Assembly (NCBI GenBank): GCA_949373095.1
Contig: CASIBY010000011.1
Coordinates: 23,959 to 87,958 of the forward strand
Source of the DNA: Candidatus Poseidoniaceae archaeon
Lineage (GTDB): Archaea > Thermoplasmatota > Poseidoniia > Poseidoniales > Poseidoniaceae
Length of the DNA stretch: 64,000 nucleotides
Direction of reading: 5' to 3'
A program made the translations under genes and the position numbers. Each line of letters starts with the position of its first letter. Position 1 is the first letter of the stretch. The notes beneath the pieces were generated by a model, which was not told the origin of the DNA, did no database searches, and was given only the letters and a program-made list of their open reading frames with translations. Below, one piece after another: positions 18,041 through 26,445 of the stretch.

Positions 18041-19114
18041 GTGGCTATGGGCTCCGATTCTCAGAACCTCACAACTCCTGCCCGAATTGAGTTTGAAGCC
18101 GATATCGTCTCGCGAATTAAAAAGGGAGTTCACAAACCTATTTTTGCTCCAATATTTACCAAAAAAGGCTCAAAGGGGACCCGACCAAAACGAGTTCACC
18201 TCCTGGTAAACCCATACTCTGGAAAACGAAAGGGCAGAAAGATCGCTGATGAGGTGACAACAAAGCTTCGTGAGGAAGGAGTCAATGTAGAAGCACACTA
18301 TTCAGCATACAGTGGCCACCTCGTCACCCTTGCATCCGAACTTGTTGTCAAATCAGGAGACCTCATTGTTTCAGTTGGTGGGGATGGAACATTTTCAGAA
18401 GTTCTAACAGGCCGGATGATGTTAGAATCGGCAAAAAAAGAATCATTTGCGGTTATTCCTGCCGGGACAGGCAATTCCGTAGCATATGACCTCAAATTAA
18501 ACGATGTAGACACTGCAATAAACGCCATTCTCAACGGTACAAAGCACGCGTTGGACCTGGCCCGAGTCGAATTGACCGAAGGGCTTCCAGGTTCAGAGGG
18601 CGAGCGCATGGTTCGCTACAGCCACAACCTCGTGACGTGGGGCCTGGGAGTCGACTCCAACATCAAGGCTGAAAAAATGCGATGGCTCGGGCCGGTCCGG
18701 TACGATTTAGGCATCCTGATGGCCATCATGGCCAACGGCCGCCGTCATGCAACACTGACGCTTGACGGTGTGGAAATGGACGATGACTTCACGCTCTTTT
18801 TGATTCAGAACAGTCAAACAGGCGGGTCTGAGCTACCCCTTGCGCCAGGAGCCTCCCTTGATGACGGAAAGATGGACATCGGAATTTTGAAGAAAATGCC
18901 TCGAAGAGGCATACTCAAGGCATTTGGAATGCTGAAGAAGGACGGGCGCCATGTCTTTCATCCGCAGGTGGATTATCACCGTTTCAACCGCCTCGAGATC
19001 ACAACAGAACAGCCGACTGCGATCAACATTGATGGGGAAAATCTTGGTTCAACTCCGCTCAGAATGGAAGTATTGCCTTCAATTGTTAACGTAATGATTC
19101 CGTTATCAGAATGA
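18041..19114 (+). CDS. Diacylglycerol/lipid kinase family protein
   Basis: The DAGK catalytic domain is recognisable: HLLVNPYSGKRKGRKIADE (nucleotide-binding start, about residue 50), IVSVGGDGTFSEVL (about 110-123) and VIPAGTGNSVAYDL (about 140). The C-terminal half continues with GLGVDSNIKAEKMRWLGP and IDGENL, as in YegS/DgkB-type lipid kinases and sphingosine kinases. It probably phosphorylates a lipid hydroxyl, such as diacylglycerol or an archaeal diether. The start is GTG at 18041 or ATG at 18047. It overlaps the stop of the next, convergent gene by 9 bases. Confidence 0.85.
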   Translation: MAMGSDSQNLTTPARIEFEADIVSRIKKGVHKPIFAPIFTKKGSKGTRPKRVHLLVNPYSGKRKGRKIADEVTTKLREEGVNVEAHYSAYSGHLVTLASELVVKSGDLIVSVGGDGTFSEVLTGRMMLESAKKESFAVIPAGTGNSVAYDLKLNDVDTAINAILNGTKHALDLARVELTEGLPGSEGERMVRYSHNLVTWGLGVDSNIKAEKMRWLGPVRYDLGILMAIMANGRRHATLTLDGVEMDDDFTLFLIQNSQTGGSELPLAPGASLDDGKMDIGILKKMPRRGILKAFGMLKKDGRHVFHPQVDYHRFNRLEITTEQPTAINIDGENLGSTPLRMEVLPSIVNVMIPLSE

Positions 19115-20053
19115 AAAGTCAGAAAAGTCATCTTCAGGCTCTTCATCAAAAACCCTAGGTGAAGGTTCTTCGACAACTTCAGTAGGGGCCTTTTTGACGG
19201 CCTTTCTACGACGCACGGGAGGTTTCTTGACCGGAGCGTCTTGTTGAGGTGGGCTCCGAGACGAGGGAGGACTTCGAGACGAAGGAGGTGCTGAGGAGGT
19301 TACAGAAGATGTTCTCCGTTCGCCAAAGGAGGATGGGAGAGAGGAGGACTCACTAGCCTGTTGGTTGACCTCTTCCATCTCTTGAGCAGCCTCGGTAACG
19401 ACAACTGAACTCTTTCGTTCTGGTGGTCCAGAAGACCCTCCCCTAGATGGTATCGCAGTTGAGGCCAGTACGCTGTCAAGGTCGAACCCACCAAGGGAAT
19501 CTTCTTCCTTTGCTGGTGAAGATGAAGCAGGTTTCGCTTTCTTTTCCTCTTTCTTCTCGTCCTTCCTACGTTCTTTTTCCATTCGGCTCTTACGCTCTTC
19601 GGGTGATTCCATTCCTGCCTTCTTTGCGGATTTGATGTCTTCTTTGACCTGTGCAACCTTGTCAAGCCCGTCCGAACCAAGCAAGGTACGCATTGTCCCC
19701 TTTGCAGAATTGAGTACCATTCCTTTTGAAACGATGAATGCACCAACGCCGCCGCCAAGGCCAACAACGAGGAAGAACATGATGAATCCAGCACGGCCCA
19801 AGAATGGAACGTCACCTTGGACCCATTCGTCATCAGCTTCTCCATCCATGCTAACAGTAGCACCATCAAGAGTGATACCGGTTACCGCAATAAAATACCT
19901 ATCAAGGTTCATCGCCTTGTCAACACCCATGGAACAATCAGGCCTCAAAAATTGGTCGAAACTGTCCCTGTAGTACCCTCCGCCCGATTCATTAGCATCG
20001 ATCATGAATCCTTTGATCGTTACAGGTTGATGCCATTCACCCATGGCAGTCAA
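19106..20053 (-). CDS. Membrane protein with extracytoplasmic domain and long disordered cytoplasmic tail
   Basis: About 90 residues of extracytoplasmic sequence precede one helix (FIMFFLVVGLGGGVGAFIV). A cytoplasmic region of about 190 residues follows, first Lys/Glu-rich (probable coiled coil), then low-complexity Ser/Pro and a basic patch (KKPPVRRRKAVKK) before an acidic end. No family recognised. The listed TTG start is doubtful: the same frame is open back to about 20083, and an ATG at 20103 in another frame could begin the real gene if a one-base shift occurs near 20085. Confidence 0.6.
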   Translation of the reverse strand: MTAMGEWHQPVTIKGFMIDANESGGGYYRDSFDQFLRPDCSMGVDKAMNLDRYFIAVTGITLDGATVSMDGEADDEWVQGDVPFLGRAGFIMFFLVVGLGGGVGAFIVSKGMVLNSAKGTMRTLLGSDGLDKVAQVKEDIKSAKKAGMESPEERKSRMEKERRKDEKKEEKKAKPASSSPAKEEDSLGGFDLDSVLASTAIPSRGGSSGPPERKSSVVVTEAAQEMEEVNQQASESSSLPSSFGERRTSSVTSSAPPSSRSPPSSRSPPQQDAPVKKPPVRRRKAVKKAPTEVVEEPSPRVFDEEPEDDFSDFSF

Positions 20054-20104
20054 GCCATCATGAACGTTTTCTGTAGGCCGGAATTAACCCTAATACGAAC
20101 CATT

Positions 20105-20119
20105 GTGATTCAGAATCAC
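20105..20119. promoter_or_regulatory. Palindrome upstream of the 19.1-20.1 kb gene
   Basis: GTGATTC-A-GAATCAC is a perfect 7-1-7 inverted repeat immediately before a possible ATG at 20103 on the minus strand. It could be a regulator site or a short hairpin in the leader. Only symmetry and location support it. Confidence 0.25.
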
Positions 20120-20191
20120 TGTTGATTTCGTCGAGGTCAATACTGCCAGCCCCTGTTTCTGGCGACAAGGGGTTCGACCAAAGTCTTCACG

Positions 20192-20597
20192 TCAATCCGT
20201 CGCTCCTTCTCCGTCGACAACGGTTGCGGCCTCATCAAATGACATCTCTTGAATGGCTACAGCAGTAGTAACGCCGTAATTCAACTTACTACCGCCCAGA
20301 AGCGGGTCGTGTGTGTCATAGAATGCACTGGCAGCCAGAGTATCCAGTGAATGAGATTGCTGTCCCCTCACCAACAGTGAGGTCAGGTTCCTCGCCGCTA
20401 GGATTACATCCTACGGCCTGCATGTCAGAAACCGTAGTTTTCGTTCCCGATAGAGTGGAAACAACATCGATGTCGTCCTTAGCAAATGAGACACTGACGG
20501 CATTATCTCCGTCTCCCCATGCAGATGTTGAGGGGCCAAAGCACCCAGCAAGCAACATACTGGCGATGAACAACAGGACGAGAACACCTCTGCGCAT
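20192..20597 (-). CDS. Lipoprotein, reading frame broken near 20325-20330
   Basis: The product starts with a lipoprotein signal peptide (MRRGVLVLLFIASMLLAGC), with a lipobox at LAGC. An extracytoplasmic part of about 110 residues follows. The frame reads ...TVGEGTAISFTGYSG and then hits a stop near 20316, while the next frame continues as AASAFYDTHDPLLGG to a stop at 20192. The two halves read as one protein with a one-base discrepancy, either sequence error or a true frameshift. Function unknown. The start at 20597 is chosen over an upstream ATG because it gives a canonical lipoprotein N-terminus. Confidence 0.55.
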
Positions 20598-20674
20598 GGA
20601 CCGTGGAGGGGGCGTGGAGTTTGAGAAGTCTTCCCTCAATCTTTACGGGCATGCGACCTAAGAAACAGGCCAAA

Positions 20675-20760
20675 TGGCGCAGTCGGAGAGATTTGAACTC
20701 CCGAGTCACGGGGACACCGGATTTCAAATCCGGCGCAATACCAGGCTATGCGACGACTGC
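20675..20760 (-). tRNA. tRNA-Ser(UGA)
   Basis: Read on the minus strand, the 7-bp acceptor stem pairs GCAGTCG with CGACTGC, the D stem is GCA/TGC, and the anticodon stem CCGGA/TCCGG holds the loop TTTGAAA with anticodon TGA. A long variable arm (type II) with CCCCGTGACTCGGG precedes a T arm with loop TTCAAAT. The discriminator is G, as expected for serine tRNA, and CCA is encoded. No intron is evident. Confidence 0.92.
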
Positions 20761-20813
20761 TTTATTGGAGGCGGGAGGTTTCCCTCTTTTTCCCCTTTCG
20801 CTTGTTCACTGTC

Positions 20814-21836
20814 TCACTCGGAGTTCTCTTTTGAGGGTCGAACAACGACAGCGAGGCAGAGTGCTAGAGTAGACAAAACGAAGGTCATGCCTGGTGTTTC
20901 CAGAGGGTCACTATCACCCAGGCCGTCATTTTCGAGTACTTCTCTAAGGTCTGCAGTGAAGTCTGGAACCTTCCAATTGTCTCCCGTCCAAACGACGAGC
21001 GGCTGACGATTTTCATTGATGATATAGGTAATGGTTGAGTGGCCGACATTGAAATCCTCACTGACTTCTTCCACGCAGGAGGTTCTGTCCCCTCCATCCC
21101 ATGTATAGCCGTCATCACACATGCAGTGCAGACCTTCTCCTGTTCCCATTTCCCAGCCATGACCGCTGCATACCTCTTCGGTAGAATTCTTCACTGGGGC
21201 TGGAATATCCGACGCATTCACAATTGAAGGGGCCCAAGCAAGATGCTTTGGTTCCACAATACCATCCATCCCAACAGGGGAAGTGTCCCAGGTCGCATTG
21301 GTAGAGTTCCATTCATAGAGGCTCCACCACCAAGAACTATCTGCTGGAGCATCTTCATCTCCAAGAGAAGTCATGTAATGGCCATACGATGAGTCAGCGA
21401 TCGTAACATTGACGCCTGCATCGTTGAGTGCACCTTTCGTGATTTGGTATCCATCAAAGGTGTCAATACTTGTTTGAACTTCTGTTCCATTGTTCCACAT
21501 AATGGTCATACTTGCTTCACCTTCGACGAGTGGTGCGGAGAGATTAGAGCGATTGAGGCTTGAGGGCATCCAAGCAATATGTTGGTTTTCTCGAAGCGCA
21601 TCGATGTCGTCAATGCCAACTTGTGAGGCTGCCCAGAGGTTGGTTGATTGATTCCAAACATTAAGTTCCCAATACCATGAATCCCCTGGTGCTTCCTCGC
21701 CACCGATTCCAGTGACATAATGTCCGTATTGTGACATTGATGCGTTGATCTCAATTTGATGTTGATTCGCTAGGGTTTCAGTTAGCGTCCAACCTGAAAG
21801 GCCGAACATGTGAGCGGAAGCATTTCCAGCTTGTGT
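20814..21836 (-). CDS. C-terminal secreted part: tandem DUF4430-like repeats, EGF-like cysteines, membrane anchor
   Basis: Two related units begin at YGHYVTGIGGEEAPGDSWYW and YGHYMTSLGDEDAPADSSWW. Each ends with a (V/D)G..D/G..HIAW/HLAW..PS pattern, like DUF4430/transcobalamin-C-type domains. A cysteine-rich CSGHGWEMG...CMCDDGY segment resembling an EGF module follows, then a C-terminal helix (TFVLSTLALCLAVVV) and a short basic tail, giving a membrane-anchored outside domain. No start codon or signal peptide fits its 5' end. In a neighbouring frame the SCO1-like domain runs straight into it, so it is probably the C-terminal half of that protein, separated by a one-base shift near 21835. Confidence 0.65.
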   Translation of the reverse strand, partial: TQAGNASAHMFGLSGWTLTETLANQHQIEINASMSQYGHYVTGIGGEEAPGDSWYWELNVWNQSTNLWAASQVGIDDIDALRENQHIAWMPSSLNRSNLSAPLVEGEASMTIMWNNGTEVQTSIDTFDGYQITKGALNDAGVNVTIADSSYGHYMTSLGDEDAPADSSWWWSLYEWNSTNATWDTSPVGMDGIVEPKHLAWAPSIVNASDIPAPVKNSTEEVCSGHGWEMGTGEGLHCMCDDGYTWDGGDRTSCVEEVSEDFNVGHSTITYIINENRQPLVVWTGDNWKVPDFTADLREVLENDGLGDSDPLETPGMTFVLSTLALCLAVVVRPSKENSE

Positions 21837-22325
21837 TCACGACGGTTACAGAGGCTTCACCGGGGTGGTAATCCATTACGTGAGCATCGATGACGCTCTC
21901 TTGAACAACCACACCAAAAGTCTTCCAGACCGGAGCCAACTCTTCAGCTGGTTCCTGTAAGGTGAGGCCATTCTACTCCATGAATCCCGGTAAAATCTTT
22001 GAGGCGTTCAGGAGAATCATATCGCGGGTCAACGGTAATGGAAATGAAGGTGACATCGTCTTTTTCGGTGTCTGTGAGTTCCCCATCAACACTTTTCAAC
22101 AAGCTGAGTGATAACCGGACATACGTCTGGGCATCGGGTGAAGATAAAAGCAACAACTGTTACCTCATTGCTATCTTCATAGAACGAGAACTCATCCCCC
22201 ATCTGGTCGGTGAGTACAAAGTCTTCAACAGGGCTTCGAGCGAGTTTGCTGCCTTTGTAGGCAGCAGCTGGCATAAGCAAGAGACAAGTAAGTAGAAGCG
22301 CCAATAAGGTCCGGTTAGTGTTCAT
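21837..22325 (-). CDS. SCO1/SenC-type copper chaperone domain, broken by frameshifts
   Basis: The N-terminus is a signal peptide (MNTNRTLLALLLTCLLLMPAAA) preceded by GAGAGGG. The thioredoxin-fold SCO signature FTRCPDVCPVITQ, with the Cu-binding CxxxC, is followed in the next frame by DDVTFISITVDPRYDSPERL and in a third frame by AEELAPVWKTFGVVVQESV. The family order is continuous, but frame changes are needed near 22100 and 21955. SCO proteins deliver copper to the CuA centre of cytochrome oxidase, matching the adjacent subunit genes. The second conserved His region reads VIDAHVMDYHPG. Confidence 0.75.
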
Positions 22326-22336
22326 TGAAAACCCTC

Positions 22337-22713
22337 TCAACGGTTTGTTGCATAATCGGATGAAAGTGGTGTGCACCATGCTGGAAGTCCTGTGACTCCC
22401 TCAGGGTTGGACAAACCAATCCCCCAAAGCATAAGCAAAACGAAGATTACCCGGGAACAATGCAGTTCTCGTATAAATTCGAGGATCACCCTTCAAGTGC
22501 ATGAAATAAGCTGAGATCCCGTATCCTTTGACGATTCCAACACCGATGAGGATGGCCCATACTGCTTTCAGAGGGGATGCCAGAGAAAAAGACCGCTGCG
22601 ACTTCAAACAATGTGAAGACCATGAGGACAATAAAGTTCCAAAAGTAGATGTCCTTTCCAAGCAATCCGTCAAAGATGTTTTCAATAATTCCGTGTGTTT
22701 CGTGTTCTCCCAT
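22337..22713 (-). CDS. Cytochrome c oxidase subunit IV-like protein, two frameshifts
   Basis: Three reading frames join into a small three-helix membrane protein. It begins MGEHETHGIIENIFDGLLGK, has a first helix (FWNFIVLMVFTLFEVAAVFF), a second (LKAVWAILIGVGIVKGYGIS, then AYFMHLKGDPR), and a third (VIFVLLMLWGIGLSNPEG). The FMHLKGDPR/K pattern after the second helix is typical of prokaryotic subunit IV. Frame changes are needed near 22570 and 22447. It starts 9 bases after the CtaD-CtaE fusion, within the oxidase operon. Confidence 0.72.
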
Positions 22714-22722
22714 GTTCTCACC

Positions 22723-25700
22723 TCAATACAAGTAGAAGGCTGGGAAGATAACGACCCACGCCAAATCAACAAAGTGCCAGTACAAGCCAAAGTATTCGAT
22801 ACCCTGGGCGTTGTCCTCATTAAACTCAACCGTGTCCGCTTTGAACACAAGGTAGAGCATGACCAAAAGGCCGATGAAGACGTGGAGGCCGTGAGCCCCG
22901 GTAGATACGTAAAAGATGCTACCTGCTTGGGTTCCGATGGTAAATCCTTCAGCAACCAAGTGGCTCCATTCAATCAACTTCAGAACGATAAACATTGAAC
23001 CGAGTAAGAGAGTTGCTAAGAGGTAGTTTCGGACAGCGGCTTTCTTAGTTGGCATGAGTTTGCCCATAAAGCCGGTTGGAGCTTCCCAGTTGGCATTCTT
23101 AGCCGTCTTCAAGGCGAGGACGATGGTGTACGATGACACGATGAGTGCAAAGGTGTTGATCGCTCCAGGAAGGAGAGTCATGAAGTCACCCTGTCCACCT
23201 AATCCTCCGAGTTCTGCACCGTCTGGGCGAAGGAAGTCGGATGCGGTCAACATGTCAACTTGTTCACAGTTTCCTGCTTCTACTTGCCACCCTGTGCACC
23301 ACTCGGTACGCATGCGGAGGTAGGAGGAAAAGAAGGTGGCGAACACCATGATTTCAGACATGATGAAGACCCACAAACCTGCTTTGCGAATGTGCTGGCC
23401 TTCAAATGGTGCTGAGGTTGCAATCTGTTCTCCATTGCCGATGAACGGCAGGTCTTCTCTCCACCAGTTTGAAACACCCAGTACGATAACGAGTAATCCA
23501 AACATGCTGAGTCCAAGTCCGCCTAATTCGGCTTCATTACCTGAGAGCATGTCGCTTAGTGTAGCTTGGAATTCAGGGAATCCCATCAAGAACAACATGA
23601 TACCAAGTGCGAAAACGATCGGTGAACCTGACCCGTGATGTTCATGGTCATCTCCTCCATAAATGGAAGCCCCGTGACTCTCGTCTTCTTCAGGTTGTAT
23701 TGAGTTGACGAAACCACCAAGGCCGATGAAACTGGCATAGGTGACACACATCAAGAGAATTGTAATTCCGGCAGTTCTCCAGGTGAGGTAGGAAAGGTGT
23801 GCTTCAACTTCATGATGGTGTGCATCGTCCTTTATGTCTTTGAGAGAGTCCTTGTTGGCCTTGAGGGCAGCAATTTCTTCGGTCGATGCATTGTTTGCTT
23901 TCGCATTCTCATAGCTGAGTTTTGCATCTTCGTAGTCGTGCTTTGCATCATCATACTCGTGCACGGCTTCTTCGTAGGCATGGTGCCTCATGTTGGCTAC
24001 ACCAACTCCCATGGTAGCAAAGGCAAGAATACCAATGACGAGGAAGGTACTGCCCATCAAGACAGCTCGCATCCAGATGCTGTTTTCCACGTGCGCTTCT
24101 CCGCTACTCATTCTTCTCCCTCCAGCTTGCCGACGACCGATTCCTTTCGGCTCGGCTTTCAGCAGTTTGTCAATGAGTTTTTCACCCGTATCGGGCTTGT
24201 GATGTCCGTAGCGTTCGTTCATGTCACCTTGTACGGGGTCCTCGTGGAACGACGGAGTAGGTGGGGGCGAGGTAGTGGACCATTCGAGTGACCATCCGCC
24301 CCACGGGTCTTTGCCCACGGGTTCTCCTCGGCGAGAGGAGTAGATGATGTTCCAAAGCAGGAGGATTTGGCTCAGGCCGAAGATGAATGCAAAGGTCGAC
24401 ACAGCCATGTTGTACTCCGCAAATCCAGATTCAACAGTGTAACTGTGGGTACGTCGGGGCATGCCCATGATTCCAAGAGCGTGCATTGGCCAGAACGCTG
24501 CGTTGTACGATGCAAAGCCAACGAGGAAATGCCAAAGACCCAGGGTCTCGTTCATCTTACGGCCTGTGGCCTTAGGGAACCAGTAGTAAATTCCGGAAAA
24601 CAGTGCGAAGACAGTTCCGCCGATGAAGACGTAGTGGAAGTGAGCTACGACGAAGTACGAATCGTGGAAGTGAATGTCCATACCAGAAACAGGGAAGAAC
24701 ATTCCAGATATTCCACCTAGCGTGAACGTCACGATGAAGCCCAGTGACCAAAGCGTGTGGGTCTTCATTACCAACGAACCGCCCCACAGGGTAGCAAGCC
24801 AATTGAAGATTTTAGCACCCGTTGGTATCGCTACGAACATAGTAGTGATCATGAAGACGGCTCTCCAGAACGGGTCCATACCCGATGTGAGCATGTGGTG
24901 CCCCCATACTACGAATCCAACGATTCCAATACCGGCCATGGCGAAAACCATCGACTTGTATCCAAAGATCGAACGGCGAGCAGAAGTCGCAAGAACCTCA
25001 GATACAATACCGAAGGCAGGTACAATCACCACGTAGACTTCTGGATGACCGAAGAACCAGAACAAATGCTGGAAGAGCAGTGGATCTCCACCTGCTACGA
25101 AGAAGGTGGTTCCAATGGTGTGGTCAAAGAGCAAGAAGGCGACGCCAATGATAAAGGCTGGAAGTGACATATAGAGCATAAACACGCTGATGAAGACCGA
25201 CCATGAGAAGAGCGGCATTTTCATCCATGTAACTCCCTTTGCACGCATGGTGAATACGGTCGTGATGAAGTTTACACCCCCGAGTGTTGAGGATGCACCA
25301 AGCATGAGGACACCTGAGATAAACGCCGTAGTTCCTGGGTTTGAACCATAATTCGCAAGTTCAGCACCCAGGTTCGATTCCGTAAGTGAAGAGTAAGGAG
25401 GGTACATGACCCATGTGATATCAGCAGCTTCTCCAGACCAGATTCCAGTAAAGATGAGTGGTGTTGAGAAGACGAGGAGCCAAAGTCCCATAGCGTTGAT
25501 TCTTGGGAACGCCAAGTCCTTTGCTCCGATTTGCAGAGGAAGGACATAATTCATGAATCCAGCAATCATTGGCATGGCGGCAAGGAAAATCATAGTTGTT
25601 CCGTGAAGTGTGAAGTAAGAATTGTATTCATCATAGGTGAGGAAATCGTTCTCAGGCACAGCGAGTTGTATTCGGAACAAGAGAGCAAGGAGGCCTCCAA

Positions 25701-26445
25701 CAAGGAAGAAGAAGAATCCGAACAAGAAGTACATGATTCCGACTTGCTTGTGGTCTGTCGTGGTGAGCCACGGCTTGAGGAAGTCCCAGAACCGCTGCAT
25801 GGTGAACGTATCCGGTGAGCGTCGGTAAAAGACCCAGAGAATTCCAACAAAGATGAGTCCAACGGCAAGGCCGATGGCGGTGATGAAGATGACCAGAGCG
25901 CTTGCACTTGGGGCAAGTGCTCCAGCGTTGATTCCAGCAATGGAAACGCTTGCTTCATTCCAATAGTCTCCTCCGGAGCCTGCACCACCGTTTACAGCGT
26001 TTCCGTAAATGGTCATCTCAACGTTTTCATCATCAGCTGCAGGAGCTGTCCATTCAAACGTCCATGAGCGGACAGTGTTTGCTTCCGTGGTGTGGGTAAG
26101 TCCACCGTCCATCTCTTGTCCAAGCGTGTTGGGGATAGCAACAATACTTCCGTGGGTTGTCAAAATTCGATATCCTCCAGCTCGTCCGTTCCAGTCGTCG
26201 CCACCGCCGTCATGGAGTTCCATGACATCGTTGATGACGGTCACGGTGAAGGTGTAGGTTTCACTGGCGTTGTATACTTCAGGAAGCCCATCGACAACGA
26301 CGCTTGTATCCGGTGAGGCTCCTCCGTGACAAGAACAACCTTGGTCACCAGCAGAACCGATTCCTGATGGAATGGCAGTAAATTGTGGTGTTGCAACGAG
26401 CGCAAGGAGAAGGACCCCCAATATGATTGAAACTCGCGCACGCAT
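22723..26445 (-). CDS. ctaD: Cytochrome c oxidase subunit I-III fusion with N-terminal choice-of-anchor-V-like domain
   Basis: A single 1240-residue frame joins three parts. Residues 1-170 are a signal peptide plus a secreted beta domain starting with GCSCHGG, like the choice-of-anchor V/Reeler-type module. Residues about 180-760 are haem-copper oxidase subunit I: LHGTTM (low-spin haem His), IGAKDLAFPR (D channel), GHPEVY (CuB His, Tyr and Glu), WGHHM (CuB His pair) and PTGAKIFNW (K channel), so an A-type proton-pumping oxidase. Residues about 779-1240 are subunit III, with an unusual N-terminal helix, coiled coil and helix ahead of the canonical bundle. The ATG shares a base with the ctaC stop (TGATG). 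Its role is reduction of O2 with proton pumping in the cytoplasmic membrane. Confidence 0.95.
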   Translation of the reverse strand: MRARVSIILGVLLLALVATPQFTAIPSGIGSAGDQGCSCHGGASPDTSVVVDGLPEVYNASETYTFTVTVINDVMELHDGGGDDWNGRAGGYRILTTHGSIVAIPNTLGQEMDGGLTHTTEANTVRSWTFEWTAPAADDENVEMTIYGNAVNGGAGSGGDYWNEASVSIAGINAGALAPSASALVIFITAIGLAVGLIFVGILWVFYRRSPDTFTMQRFWDFLKPWLTTTDHKQVGIMYFLFGFFFFLVGGLLALLFRIQLAVPENDFLTYDEYNSYFTLHGTTMIFLAAMPMIAGFMNYVLPLQIGAKDLAFPRINAMGLWLLVFSTPLIFTGIWSGEAADITWVMYPPYSSLTESNLGAELANYGSNPGTTAFISGVLMLGASSTLGGVNFITTVFTMRAKGVTWMKMPLFSWSVFISVFMLYMSLPAFIIGVAFLLFDHTIGTTFFVAGGDPLLFQHLFWFFGHPEVYVVIVPAFGIVSEVLATSARRSIFGYKSMVFAMAGIGIVGFVVWGHHMLTSGMDPFWRAVFMITTMFVAIPTGAKIFNWLATLWGGSLVMKTHTLWSLGFIVTFTLGGISGMFFPVSGMDIHFHDSYFVVAHFHYVFIGGTVFALFSGIYYWFPKATGRKMNETLGLWHFLVGFASYNAAFWPMHALGIMGMPRRTHSYTVESGFAEYNMAVSTFAFIFGLSQILLLWNIIYSSRRGEPVGKDPWGGWSLEWSTTSPPPTPSFHEDPVQGDMNERYGHHKPDTGEKLIDKLLKAEPKGIGRRQAGGRRMSSGEAHVENSIWMRAVLMGSTFLVIGILAFATMGVGVANMRHHAYEEAVHEYDDAKHDYEDAKLSYENAKANNASTEEIAALKANKDSLKDIKDDAHHHEVEAHLSYLTWRTAGITILLMCVTYASFIGLGGFVNSIQPEEDESHGASIYGGDDHEHHGSGSPIVFALGIMLFLMGFPEFQATLSDMLSGNEAELGGLGLSMFGLLVIVLGVSNWWREDLPFIGNGEQIATSAPFEGQHIRKAGLWVFIMSEIMVFATFFSSYLRMRTEWCTGWQVEAGNCEQVDMLTASDFLRPDGAELGGLGGQGDFMTLLPGAINTFALIVSSYTIVLALKTAKNANWEAPTGFMGKLMPTKKAAVRNYLLATLLLGSMFIVLKLIEWSHLVAEGFTIGTQAGSIFYVSTGAHGLHVFIGLLVMLYLVFKADTVEFNEDNAQGIEYFGLYWHFVDLAWVVIFPAFYLY
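24109..24123 (-). promoter_or_regulatory. Internal ribosome-binding site and ATG before subunit III
   Basis: Inside the fused gene, GGAGGGAGA (24115-24123) precedes an in-frame ATG at 24109-24111, residue 779, which begins MSSGEAHVENS. Strength and spacing match real start sites in this window, so subunit III could also be made separately or be a remnant of an earlier two-gene arrangement. Confidence 0.45.

Noticed and set aside
20674..21006. Plus-strand frame over the tRNA and the repeat-domain gene
   Set aside because: It is antisense to the tRNA-Ser and to a coding region with recognisable repeats.
26325..26345. c-type haem attachment in the oxidase N-terminal domain
   Set aside because: The motif is CSCH, one residue short of CxxCH, so haem attachment is not claimed.
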